Source: Chamaecrista fasciculata | Lineage: Eukaryota; Streptophyta; Magnoliopsida; Fabales; Fabaceae | Length of the DNA: 64,000 nt | NCBI GenBank assembly: GCA_003254925.1 | Contig: QANZ01019395.1 | Location: 324,405-388,404 of the forward strand | Reading direction: 5' to 3' | Shown: positions 46,711 to 58,800 of the stretch, one piece after another | Layout of the letters: every line of letters starts with the position of its first letter | Position numbering within the stretch: the stretch's first letter is position 1 | Translations under genes and position numbers: made by a program | Notes under the pieces: generated by a model | Database searches by the model: none | Seen by the model: only the letters and a program-made list of their open reading frames with translations | Told to the model about the DNA's origin: nothing

Positions 46711-48991
46711 GTTAAATCACACACAAATTCAAGTGGTCTTCACTTTTGCAGAGGAACATATATATACATATATAAATATAAATATATGTATGTATGTGTG
46801 TGTGTGTGAGTCATGGTAAATCATGGTTTACTTATTGGGCTTGTTTGGTCTTGTCTTAAGCCTACCTATAAGACCTATTAAGCATGAAGCTTTGCTTCAG
46901 ATATACTACTACTTATAGCTTCATATGGCTTTCTACTTCAAGGGTCCAGATTGTGAATGTATATAGACCCCAATCAAAGTTGTATAATATATCCTAGTTC
47001 ATCTAGTTAAAACAGGCCAAACAAATTAAAAAGATGTAGTCTTCATCTTGATTGTTTGAGTTCTAACTATGAAATAGTACTTAATTCATGATTTTCAAGA
47101 GAAAGCAACGTAAAAGAAAGAGGAAGAACTGAAAAATTATTGGATTCATGAATCATAAAAAGGATTGTTTAGAAGGGCACATGTTAAAGATTTATTTAAT
47201 AGCTTTGGGAGTATAAAAATTAAAAAGTAATTAAAATTTCTCAACATCATGAATTTATTGTCTCTCTCGTGACAAAAAATATATTTATTAATTTGTTGAT
47301 TATTTAGTATGATTGTTAAATTTGTCTTTTATCATTTATTTTCTATTTTTAATATTTTTTCGTATTGCAATGACGGTAACTATAAAATAGAAAGTTAATG
47401 ATTGTAATTTGTAAATATAATTTAAATTAAATTTTTACAGAGAATAATGATATATATTTACTTATTTTTATTGATGTAATCATGACCACTAAAAATTTAG
47501 AAACGAAGGTTGGACAACATATTTTTTATTTTAATTAAAGAAATTAATAAATATACGAGAGATTTTTTTTTAATCAAATTCAAAAAGAATATATTTAAAT
47601 AGTTAATATAAGAACATTTTTGTCACAAGAAATAAAAGAAACACTAGATTAATGATGTTGAGAACTTTTAACTACTTTTTATATCTCTAAAATTATCAAA
47701 TGAGTTCTTACATATTAGATAATCCTATCATAAAATTTGTCTCCGAGATTCAAGCTTAAAGAAAGCTTCATCACAGACACACACACTTCTATCTATTCTA
47801 GAGGCTGTAGAAGTCAAACATAAATACATAAAGCATAATTGGAGTGTCGCTAGGTGAAAGAAAGAAGCGACGCAAAATGTGGTGAAGATTCAAAGAAATT
47901 CAGTCAAGTAGACGAAAAGTGCATACTTCACTTTCACCAAAAGTCTTTATACCAAAAGAAAAAAAGTCTTTATAACTTGAAGATCGCTCTTTTTTCTAAT
48001 ATGTAAGAAGTATAATACTATAATGTAGTAAAATTTTTGCTTTTTTATTTTTTTCCTGAAAGCATACACTCAAAGAAAAAGGGGAAAGCCAAGCCCAACA
48101 AGAAACAAACCAACAAAGCTGAAAACAGAGAAAAAACACCCAGAAGCAAAAACAAGCAGAAACAACAACAAGAAAGATAAACACTGAAACAACATTATTA
48201 GCCAACACCAGTAAAATTTTTGTTGATGCCATCTAGAATGGTGAAAAACTGAAAATATTCATCATAATTTTATCTTATGAAAAAGATCTATCATATATTT
48301 AATTACTTTCTTTAATTCAACATTATTTACATGTAATTCCTTTATATTATTGATTTATAATTGTAAGTACCCTTGAATTATATTTTATAATATGATATGA
48401 TTTGTAAGGCTTAATTTTTTTTTTCTAGATAAAAATGGAGCATATGTAATTACAAAACCTCCCTCTGACAATTTTATAATTACACATCAAGTGAGGGTGC
48501 AATAACTTTGCATTCTACACATAATCATTGTAGTTGTACCCCATAGGCTTAAATGTATTTGTCCATAATTTTTTGTGTCTACTACGTGTGTCAGAAAGGC
48601 AGGGCCACCTGCCCTTCATGAAGTTCCACCGACGCAACTTGGAAAATGGTAGCCAAGAGATCTCACCATGATGATGATGTAATTCTCTCTGCATTCCATT
48701 AAATTCAGTATTCTTTTTAGGATTTATCTTCTTGGGGCATATTTTATCTAACAAACCTTAACATGTGCAAACATGTTAGAAGGATCCTTCTTTTTAATAA
48801 AAAAACAGAATCCTCAAATTAAAAAATTAATAAGTTTATGGCTGCTACTGCATCAGAATTCGTGACGGCTGTGTATTCTTCTGCTCAACGCTTATATAAA
48901 CCAAAAACATTGAATTTTGCTTTCCCTGAAATTGCGTGAGTGTTAGATTAACAAACTAAGGTATTTCTTTCCTTCTTCTCTTGGTTCCAAA
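46711..48991. other. Spacer between ABCB and dioxygenase genes
   Basis: The ABCB 3' UTR, with TATATA and GTGTGT runs at about 46750-46810, is followed by about 2 kb of AT-rich DNA. No gene is recognised. The minus-strand frame at 47996-48232 is hydrophobic and Cys-rich but resembles no family I know. The segment just before 48992 is the promoter and 5' UTR of the dioxygenase. Confidence 0.4.
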
Positions 48992-51900
48992 ATGGTGAAC
49001 CAGATCGTGAAACCCCACGAAGTTACCAGATCTTCACTCCTCAGTTGCATCGACCTCTCCAATCCTGATGTAAATCAATCCATTGATTTGCTCAGACAGG
49101 TTAGGCCTTTATCATGATTCTCGTTAATACTGCGTTTTTCGTGAATTAGGGTGTGATTTGAATCTTGATAAATTGTCGATCATTTTTTTCTTTTTTGTGG
49201 GTGAGAAAAGGCATGCTTGGATTCTGGGTTTTTCTACGTTGTTAATCACGGAATAAGCCAGGAATTCATGGATGAGGTTTTTGCTCAGAGCCAGAAATTC
49301 TTCAGTCTTCCCCACAAGGAGAAAGTAAAGCTTCTTAGGAATGAAAAATATCGAGGATATACTCCTGTTCTTGATGAGCTGCTTGATCCTGAAAATCAAG
49401 TACACGGTATGCATACATGGGTTCTTATAATTTGATCCTTCCTTCCAAGTTCCATGCATGTCTATACAAACATTTTTTTTTTCTTGCAGGAGATTACAAA
49501 GAAGGATATTATATTGGAGTTGAAGTAGGCAAAGATGACCCAGAATCGGAGAAACCTTTTTATGGGCCAAATCAATGGCCAACTTCAGGTAACTACATGA
49601 AACTTGTAGTTTCTGGTTATTTTTATGAACAAATCATTTCTACTCAAGTCTCTGGTCATATATAGCTCATTCATTTTTCTTTTCTTTTTTACTTTTTTCA
49701 GATATTCTGCCTGGGTGGAGAGAGACTATGGAGAAATATCATCAACAGGCATTGTAAGTTTTAGTTAAAAAAGTTATTTATCAGTAATACCATGCAAAGT
49801 TTTGGTGAGACTCTTCTGATCCTTGTATTGTACCATCTATACGTTATGGGGTGATCCAGAGAAGTGGGGAAAGCAGTAGGAAGGATTATAGCACTTGCAC
49901 TTGGTTTGGATGCTAATTTCTTTGATAAGCCAGAAATGCTAGGGGAGCCCATAGCGACTCTGCGCTTGCTACACTATGAAGGTATTGAATCTGTAATATT
50001 GTTGCCTTATACCTTTTTTTTTTTTTTTGAACAGAGCCTTATACCTAGTGGGTGGTATAGTTACAAATACTAATAATAATAATAAAAAAAAATGGCACTT
50101 ATAATTGTATACTTCATCCTTGTTTGGTTAAGGTCAAATCTCAAATCCTTCCCAAGGATTGTATGGAGCTGGAGCTCATACTGACTATGGTTTGATTACC
50201 CTTTTGGCAACTGATGGTGTCCCAGGTCTTCAAGTAAGGAGATTTCTGTTTATATTTCAAACATTCTCTATAATTTATCACAGAAAACATTTATTTATAT
50301 GTTTTCTCTATGCAGATATGCAAAGATAGGGATGCTAAACCTCAGGTATGGGAGGATGTGGCACCATTGAAGGGGTGAGTTTTTAAATGTGTGGGATTTT
50401 GATATTATAGCTTAAAATGGGGAGCCAGAGGTTGCTAGTTTCATGTTAGTGTTGTATTAGCAGTTTGCTCCCCTTTGGATTCCATTTTGCTAATGTGAAA
50501 ACTTATTTATTTGTTCTGGATTTTGTTGACAGTGCATTTATAGTGAATCTTGGAGACATGCTGGAACGTTGGAGCAACTGCATTTTCAAGTAAGAAACCT
50601 TTTCTCTCAATTCCAAATTTGTTTGAACTCTACCAGAAGACTTTAGTTTACTTATATGTATACATGTATTATGCGTCTTCCTCTAAATGCTTGAATGAAA
50701 AATTAAATATCAATGGAAGCAGACTTGAATGTGACACAACACATTTATGTATTTGTATGGGTTCTCTTTTCACTTTATAGTTTATACTATGTTGTCATGT
50801 TTGGATGAGTGTTTCTCTGTACTGATAGATATAATCAAAGCTGAAAATAATATATATGGTTTGGCCTTTGGCTATGTGTGTGTGTGTGTGTTACTGCTGT
50901 GGTTGGCTATTGAATTTCATTAATCGCAAATCGATTACTTTGCTTTGTGTTATGCCCAGGTCCACATTGCACAGAGTTCTAGGAAATGGTCAAGGAAGAT
51001 ATTCTGTAAGCTCCAATTTCTTTTCTGTAGATTCCCATATCATCTTTAGCCGTTCTGACTTTAAACTTGATTTAAAAATATTTCAGGATCTTCCTTGTTT
51101 GTTAATCTTTGTCTGACTATTATTATAGATAGTAGTAACTTTCTCATTTCAATATTTACGTGTATAATCTTTTGCAGATCGCATACTTTTTGGAGCCAAG
51201 TCATGATTGTCTGGTTGAGTGCTTGCAAACTTGCAAATCAGAAAGCAACCCTCCCAAGTAAGTTAGGATTTTCTTTCAAATTTGCCAGCATACTTAGAGC
51301 CTCTTTGGAGCTGAAATCATCATCTCATCTTATGATTCAATGAACAGTAATGATTTGGTGTTTTTTTTGGAATCTCCATCTCATCTCATCTCATCCACAT
51401 CATCATCTCATTCACAACATCATCTCATTTTCTCTTACAATTACTAATCTATCCCTAGTTACACACCTATAATTACCTATACTTTAATACAAATATAAAA
51501 AAGAGAACTAGACAAAATAGTAATTTTACATACCCTCATTTATTACACTTATAATTTTCTCTCTCGATCTATCATTTCTCATCATTTTTTTTTCTCTCTT
51601 TTCCACTCACTCTCTCTCACACACATACACATACACATACACATACACCTTTCTCTCTCTTTCACACACCCACACACATACTCTTATATATATATATATA
51701 TATATTATACAATTTATATTAATTTAATTAAAATTTTTTTTACAATATTATTAGTTTTTTTAGTTGCAATATTCCTCTATTTTTTTGAGTAAAATATACA
51801 ATTTAATCCCTAAAATATTTTTTAAGTTATAATCTTCTTACATTCTCTTTAATGTAGTTTTTTAAAAAAAAAAGAAAAAAATTAACTATCTTCACTTTTA

Positions 51901-53596
51901 TAGGTATTTTAGTCCTCAAACTATGAGCTCAGTTTTCTTGGCTCTTAAAATTATTTTTTGTTTAGTTTTTTTCTCAAACTATGCAATTTAGTTTCATTTT
52001 CGTCCTCAGACTATTTTTTGTTCTATATTCGTGTCCAATATTCTTCGATGATTATACACTCTGGATAATGGAAAATAATTTTTTTGTTGGAAAAAGACAC
52101 AAGTGTCCACGTGTCTATTATTTTTTTGGTTCGAATCATGGGTAGCTAGAAAATTGTAATGTTTTATTTTTTTTTGTCCTAATGTTCTTCTATATGTTTG
52201 ACTAAAAGATATAATTGATTCCAAATTTTTTTAAGGTACAATCTTTTTCTAGTCTTGTTGTTACATTTTTTTTTAAAAAAAATAGAATAAAAAATTGTGT
52301 AGTGTTATTTATTTTTGTCTCAATGTTCTTTTATTTGTTTTATTAAAATATATAATTGAATTCAAAATATTTTTTGCTAATATACAATCTTCTTCTAAAC
52401 CCATTATAACATATTTGAAAAAAAAAGTGAAAAAATGGAAAACTTTTATATTCACATTTGTTGACAGTCTAGTCTTCAAACTATGTGATAAGTTCATTTC
52501 GGTCATCAAAATATTTGTTATATTTTTGAGTCTGAACGTCAATTCAATCCCTTTTTTTTTTTTAAATATATCTGACGAAGTTTTTTGAAAAAATTTAAAA
52601 GAGTTAAAACTATTTCTCATTCTGTTTTGTTTATCAAACTATGAGATTAGTTAAAACTATTTCCATGTTATTTGCATTCTGGTCCCCAAACTATTGTTTG
52701 TTACTTTTTGGTCATTGAATTTCATGAATAAACCCGATTATTGATGGTTGCGATTTTCTATGGGCCCCAAGTTATAATTTACACATTTTAAGGACTAATT
52801 TTTGGATCAATACAAATTTATGGACCAAATTGTATTCTTAAAATAATTTTATTGTTATTTTCATTTTGGTCCATGAGATGGACTCTAAACCCTTCATCCA
52901 AAAATATCTCATCCTCACGCTTTTCAATATCATCTCATCTCAATCTCATTCCAATCAAACCACACCCAAACACCTATCATCTTATCTCATTATTTCCTAC
53001 CATTTCTACCCCTATACAAATTAAAAAAATCTATAAACCTATTTCAACCAACCACAATCATTACATACTCTTTTATATAATTTCACACCCTATTTAACAT
53101 CATTTCCTCTCAAATCATCCAAACACTAATCCATCATTTTCATCTCATCTCATCATCATCTCATCTCATCCACTTGGATGAGATTCAATGACATTTTGGA
53201 ATCCCCAAACAAGCCCTTAATCTTTTAAAGCATATCAAAACCACATTACCACATTTCATGCTTTCACACTGAGCGTTATGAATGTGTGTTGGTCATGATG
53301 GATGTGTAGATATCAGGCAAGGCAACAAATAAGGTTTAATCATATGAACCTGATCCAGTAGATAGCCCATTCGTATGTACAATTTGACAAGCAGTCACAG
53401 TATTAAATTAATAAGTTATAACCTAAAGAAGTTATTAAGTAAGAGAGAACTAAAACGCTATTATTCAGTGCTCCCTCTAATCCTTACAGTACTGCTTGTC
53501 TTTCTTTCCAGGTTCCCTCCCATATTATGCAAGGATTACCTGATCCAGCGCTACAACGATACTCATGCTGATTTAAATATATACAAGAAACAGTAA
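48992..53596 (+). CDS. 2-oxoglutarate/Fe(II)-dependent dioxygenase
   Basis: This is a soluble non-heme iron oxygenase that couples 2-oxoglutarate decarboxylation to substrate oxidation. Eleven exons: 48992-49099, 49211-49406, 49490-49588, 49702-49753, 49860-49981, 50133-50233, 50316-50374, 50533-50589, 50960-51005, 51178-51257, 53512-53596, giving 334 residues. The DIOX_N part includes DSGFFYVVNHGI (about 40). The catalytic iron ligands are His and Asp in AGAHTDYG (about 208 and 210) and His in STLHRVLG (about 269). GRYS (about 278-280) supplies the Arg-x-Ser for 2-oxoglutarate. The exon pattern and sequence fit the group of Arabidopsis At1g35190 (annotated elsewhere as HxnY-like), not ACC oxidase or gibberellin oxidases. 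The substrate is unknown. Exons are short, and the last intron (2.25 kb) is inflated by a Harbinger-like element. Confidence 0.92.
51297..53216. mobile_element. PIF/Harbinger-like element in the last dioxygenase intron
   Basis: The ends GAGCCTCTTTGGAGCTGAAAT and, inverted, GGGCTTGTTTGGGGATTCC are flanked by TTA on both sides (51294-51296, 53217-53219), the PIF/Harbinger pattern. The subterminal zones are rich in CATCTCATC on both sides. The interior has diverged copies of a module with 'CTCAAACTATG(A/T)GAT(A/T)AGTT' and 'ATTTCGGTC' type words. No transposase frame is seen. Parts match 1-834 and 27689-27847. It starts 39 bp after the exon 10 donor and ends 295 bp before exon 11. Confidence 0.7.
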
Positions 53597-54115
53597 GCTT
53601 GTATACTTAATTTATCATCTGAAGTTTTGCTGCCTGTTTTTTTTTTTCTAATGTTTTTATCCTGAAGGTGGCCATTAGCTTCTTTGTATTAAATGTAATA
53701 GCATTATACACTAGGCATCAAGATTTAGGGTGTGCTTGGATTATAAGTAGGTAATGAAATGATGATTTTATGTAATAAAATGGTAATGAGAAAATTATGT
53801 AATGAAAATGGTGTTTGGATTAGTTTGAGATGTAATGAAAAAAATAGGATGTGAAATTATGAAAAAGTGTATGTAATGATTGTGGTTGGTTGAAATAATT
53901 ATATGGGATTTTTTAAATTGTATAGGGGTAGAATTGATAATTGATAATGGAATGAGATAGAAATAAAAAAAAGGGTAAATTACACTTTGGTACCCTGTGG
54001 TTTGACCCTATTTCACTTTGGTACCCTGTGGTTTGAAACTTGACACTTTGGTACCCTGTGGTATTCTCCATTAACACTTTGGTACCCTTTGGAGCTATTT
54101 TGTAATTTTAACCAT

Positions 54116-54162
54116 NNNNNNNNNNNNNNNNNNNNNNNNNNNNNNNNNNNNNNNNNNNNNNN
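54116..54162. other. Assembly gap (47 N)
   Basis: A run of N lies next to a MULE-type terminus, where a palindrome could have stopped assembly. Confidence 0.99.
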
Positions 54163-54558
54163 AAAACCTTCTATTTGGTCCATGATTTTATATCGATTCA
54201 ACGAATCGGTCCTTATGAAGTGAAATGTGTGACTCGGCCCGTAAAAAATTGCATTCATCTACGATTGGGTCTCTCTCTTAATTTCAATGACAAAAAAAAA
54301 TAAATTCAGGGACCAAAATAGAATAATTTTTACAAATTCATGGACCAAATCATTTATCTTCAACTAACAACAAATTATTATTCATAATTTGATAAATAGT
54401 TTCAACAGTATACTATATACTAAAAAATAAGATAATTATTTGAAAAAAAAATAATTTATTTGAAAGATTATTGTTTTTCAATTTTATTTTAAAATTTTTA
54501 TACTACAAAAAATATTACCCATATATATACTAGAGAAGGGACCAAAATTTATATTTTC

Positions 54559-54715
54559 CATTCGGGCTATCTGTGTAAGGGTCTAAGCGAAGACTAATCC
54601 CATTTGGGTTACAGAGACGAAATAGTTGAGCCCTCCTAATAATGTCGACTCAAGGGATCAAACTTGGGTTCTCTCACTTAGGGAGTAGCTCGCCAACCAC
54701 TACACAAAACACTCG
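54559..54715 (-). mobile_element. tRNA-derived SINE-like insertion
   Basis: On the minus strand the sequence has an A-box-like TGTAGTGGTTGGCGAGC and, about 35 bp on, a B-box-like AAGTTTGATCCC, the order of an RNA polymerase III promoter. Near-duplicates ACCAAAATTTATATTTT and GTCAAAATTTGTATATTTT bracket the insert and could be its target duplication. The family is not recognised. Confidence 0.5.
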
Positions 54716-54896
54716 GTCAAAATTTGTATATTTTTATTACTCACGTATTGACTTGTTAAGTTGATATAATTCCAAGGATTAAAATAATTTTTTAGTTAAA
54801 TAATATAAATATGTAATATAATATAATATATTTGTAAAATAAAAAATATTTATATATTATTTTATTATTATATTATATATATTATAATATAATGTG

Positions 54897-54975
54897 TATA
54901 TATATATTATAATTATAATATATATATATATATATATGAGAGAGAGGGGGGAGGTATGATTAAAAAAAAAGATAA

Positions 54976-55022
<47 letters not shown>
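54897..55022. repeat. TA and AAT microsatellites
   Basis: A TA-rich run at about 54897-54937 is followed, after a short GA-rich piece, by about 15 AAT units at 54976-55022. Both lie inside the nested Harbinger-like element. Confidence 0.85.
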
Positions 55023-55313
55023 GTGATAAATAGAGAAAGAAAGTTGTAAGTAATAAATGAGGGTATTGAAAATTACTTTTTTGTCAAATAACTTTTTTAT
55101 ATTTGTATTGGAGTATAGGTAATTATAGGTATTTAAATAGGGGTATGTTAGTAATTGGGATGAAAAGAGTAATGAAATGATGTTGTAATGAAATAATATT
55201 TTTGTAATGAGTTTGCAATTGATAAACAACCAAACTGTAGTTCAAATTATGTATTGAAAATGAAGATAATAAATTTGTAATGGTTTTATAACCATTTCCC
55301 AAACACACCCTTA

Positions 55314-55858
55314 GTTCATTAGTTATAGCTCGAGGTGTAGGTTATATTTGTTTTAAGGAAGGGGAGGGGTTTAGTAGAATTGTAAGGTGGAATTGTGGCC
55401 CTCCATTCTGTACCTAAATGAAAAATAGTATATGATCATCTTTGATTGTATTACTTAACCTTGTTTAAGCGCTTTCACCAGTCAATTCAATTTATAAATT
55501 TATCCTATTTACTCAAATATTTGTAAGGGAAATGGATCCTCTAGAGAAAGAAAGAAAAAAGAAAAGAGAGAGAAAATATGAATTTACATATTTTTATTTT
55601 ATGAATTTCATATTTTCTCTCTCTTCTTCCTTTTTCTCTCTAACTCCACAAGAAATGTTAAGAAAAAAAACTCTAGAGGATCCAATCCCATTTGTAAGAC
55701 GGTGAGTTTTGGAGCTGATCTGCAATTACCATATTAGGCATTAAGGTTCATTAACCACTTACACCATAAGTTTACATCCAAAATAGCAAATAAACAAGTA
55801 CACCAGTTTACATCCAAAATACCAAATAAACAAGTCATGTTAATGTTTCAAGGTATGG
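55314..55858. other. Spacer and 3' UTR of the RNA polymerase gene
   Basis: No gene is seen. 55535-55680 contains a small inverted repeat (GGATCCTCTAGAG near 55534 mirrored by CTCTAGAGGATCC near 55671, around GAGAGAAAATATGAA / TTCATATTTTCTCTC). This is a MITE-like hairpin of about 150 bp. The right part must include the 3' UTR of the minus-strand gene. Confidence 0.5.
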
Positions 55859-58800
55859 TCACCCAAAGATCTCACGCAAAACAGAGGGGACACATGTAAA
55901 AGTCCTCTGACCTTGTTTGGAGGCATAAAACTTTAGCAGAGCAGAACCAGCAACTTTCCAAGCAAAGCCACATCTACCAGCACTGTTCTCACTCTTGGCA
56001 TAGTCATATGTAACGTGATAAACAGCCAAGGCCTCATTGTAGATGTCTTCAAGACACTTGGGACTGTTCTCCAGCTCACAAGCACCATATAATTTCTGCA
56101 AGCCACAACAGTCAAAACCATCAGCACATGAAGGAAACAAGGAAGTCTTTAATACATGAAGCTGGGATTAGGGGGGAACTTCGAAACTATTACCTCCCTA
56201 TATTTTTTAGTGACCTCTTCAGCAGCTTTGTCTTTATCAGTTGGATCACCATTTAAGGCAGATGACATTTCCCTCCTGTACTCTCCGTAGTATAATTTCC
56301 ACATATTCAAGCAGTTTTGTGGTATGTCAACATCAAAACAGGGGAGTTTTACGATATCTGGTGGCACGCACAGGAGAAGAATAAATATTCAAAACTGACA
56401 GACAGGTTATATATATATAGCTTTCAGAATTAAAGTAAACTGGGAAAATATTTGGTGTTCTTACCCTTCCTAGAAATGTCTTGCGATTGGTAATTGCACA
56501 CCTCATCGTATATTAGACCTAAGATAGAAGTAGAAGTAAATGAACTATCCTTTTCCATATAATGTGGGTACATTTCCGGCTTCAATTCCTTAGGAACTTC
56601 AAGCTATTGATAAAGATTTGACACATAATTCAAGTTAGAGAACTACATAACAAATTAACAATAGGAAAGCAGCCTTGCATTTACTTCAAAGTTGATCCTA
56701 GTGATTAAAGAAGACTGACTTCAGGTTAGGGTTGATATTCCCAAATAGATGACATCCATTGTGATAAAGTGATCAGAGTTTTACAAGTAAAAAAAAAAAA
56801 AAAAAAAGAAAATTATACAGACTAACCTTTTTTCCACCTTTCTTGGGTGCATCCAAAGCTACATAATATATATCAATCAGTTTAAGAATATTTTCTTTCA
56901 CACGTTTTTTCACTTCCTTCATTTTTGGACAGTCATCTCTCAATGTGAGCAGCCGATCCATAAGGGCCTTCCAGCTGTCAGCTGCTATACCCATTGTAGC
57001 ACTGGAAACACCACACACTTCTTCAACAATGCATCATAATGATTAATGAATAGAAAAACTAGTATTTTCTCAAAATATCATAACTTAACAACCTGATCCT
57101 AAGCCAAATTACTTAGGCATCAAAAAACCATAACAGTTCACTTTTCAAGTTGAAAAGGGAAAAGAAAATTCAGATGATAGTGCAGTTTGGTGCTTTAGAA
57201 ACTATTGGAAAAGTAGAAATGTGCAAAGACAAAATATGGGTCAACCGATCTATATAGTCAATCCCATTAAGTGAAAAAAGGCTTTGACTGTTGTTGTTTG
57301 TTACAGTGGAATTAGGTGCTTTCCACCACCAATGAATAAATGAAATAAAAAAAAGCTGCATGGCTAAACTTCTATTCATCTACTTCAATTCCAGCAATAA
57401 AATGTAGTTTGACTCTATAACTACACTAATGAGGTTTCTATATGCACAAGCCTTGGCTTTTGCATATAATGATGTTAATAGCAATACTATTAGCCAAAAA
57501 GCGTACCTTGGTTGAAATCGAGTTTCCAGATAAAGTTTAAAAAGCTCATCCTCGAGTCTATCAGCTGCAAGGGAACCTGGTTCTATAACATAATCATCTT
57601 TGAAAGCTGGTGGACTTTCAATCCATGGGTCACTTTTCCGGAAATATTTCAAGAGCTGAAGCATTCAAAGCATTAAGAAGCTTCATGTCAGATTCCTCAG
57701 AAAATTCAATAATAACAGATAATTAAAAAAAACACTATCAACTTTGAACATCATAAAGATAATAATAATAAGAACGAAACAAACCGGAGGTTGAGTTTTG
57801 TGCATATTAGCCGAAGCAGCTTTGACTGCAGTTATTCAAGTCCTTAATAAATTCAAGTAATTGATAACTTTTATAGTAATTTAAGCCAGATGGGAAAACC
57901 AAAGTACAAAAAGGGTATGACAGAAACATGGAAGCTTGAGAGAAGTAATCAGAACAACTGCAGGACAATGCAGAAAAATGAATGCCTAATGAGATCAAGC
58001 ATCTTTTCAAAGGTATACAGAAGTTCAGAAGAGGTGGCTATACTGTAGAAAAATCTCTCTCCTCATAAGAATTGACTATGCCAGGTGACAAAGAACCAAA
58101 CAGATTTTTCATTTACACAGCAGACCGAAAAATGAAATGCAATAGATATTCAACAAAAGGTTTAACAAACTCATCTCTCTAATCTGTAAGAGTCAATACT
58201 TTTCCCACACCACATCTTATGTATATAATTTGACAGTTCTGTATAATTAAGTTTAAACTTATTTGTATACAATCTGCGTAAGAAAAACAATCATATGGTA
58301 ACTGACAAATATTATGCGATCAAAACTAAAGTGCAGGATTAAATTTTCTATAATACGATTTAGAAATATAATAAGAAAAAAGGGGAAACCTGAGCATTTT
58401 GGGAAACCCAGTATGTGTCACCATCATAATCACCTCCAGCTATCTCATCTGCCACAGAGCGAGGACCTACAGAAGGGAAGAATATTGCATATCTGCTTTG
58501 GCCAACAAAAGATTCTAACTCCTTCACGTATGTCGCTTGCAGTACGTGTATGTCACCAAAATGTAAACCAGGATTTCGATAAACTAGTACATCCCCAGAA
58601 ATTTGACCATTTTCACTACAAACAACAAACAAAAAAAGGTTAGCATGTACACCACATTATTTAGACTGCAATTGTAGTTCCAAATAAAGGGACATCATTG
58701 TTAGCAAAGTTTAAATTAGATCATTGAAATTTTTATGCTTTCAATTTACTTGTTAACATAGTGAGTGTGCCTACCCTTTCTCCCACAAAAGATTGGTTCC

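Larger units (their letters stand above)
53728..55310. mobile_element. Second PIF/Harbinger-like element with nested insertions
   Basis: The ends GGGTGTGCTTGGATTATAAG and, inverted, GGGTGTGTTTGGGAAATGG are flanked by TTA on both sides (53725-53727, 55311-55313). GTAATGAAAT words fill both subterminal regions. Inside are a MULE-type terminus (GGGTAAATTACACTTTGG from about 53973), a 47-N gap, a SINE-like insert and microsatellites. The host element proper is thus only a few hundred bp. It lies just after the dioxygenase stop, possibly within its 3' UTR region. Confidence 0.72.

Noticed and set aside
47996-48232. Hydrophobic Cys-rich minus-strand frame of 78 codons
   Set aside because: No recognised family, no supporting splice or promoter context, and it is ended by AT-rich spacer; too weak to call a gene.
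54600-54700. Possible tRNA gene on the minus strand
   Set aside because: A-box- and B-box-like words exist, but no cloverleaf stems or anticodon arm could be folded, and flanking near-duplicates fit a SINE better.
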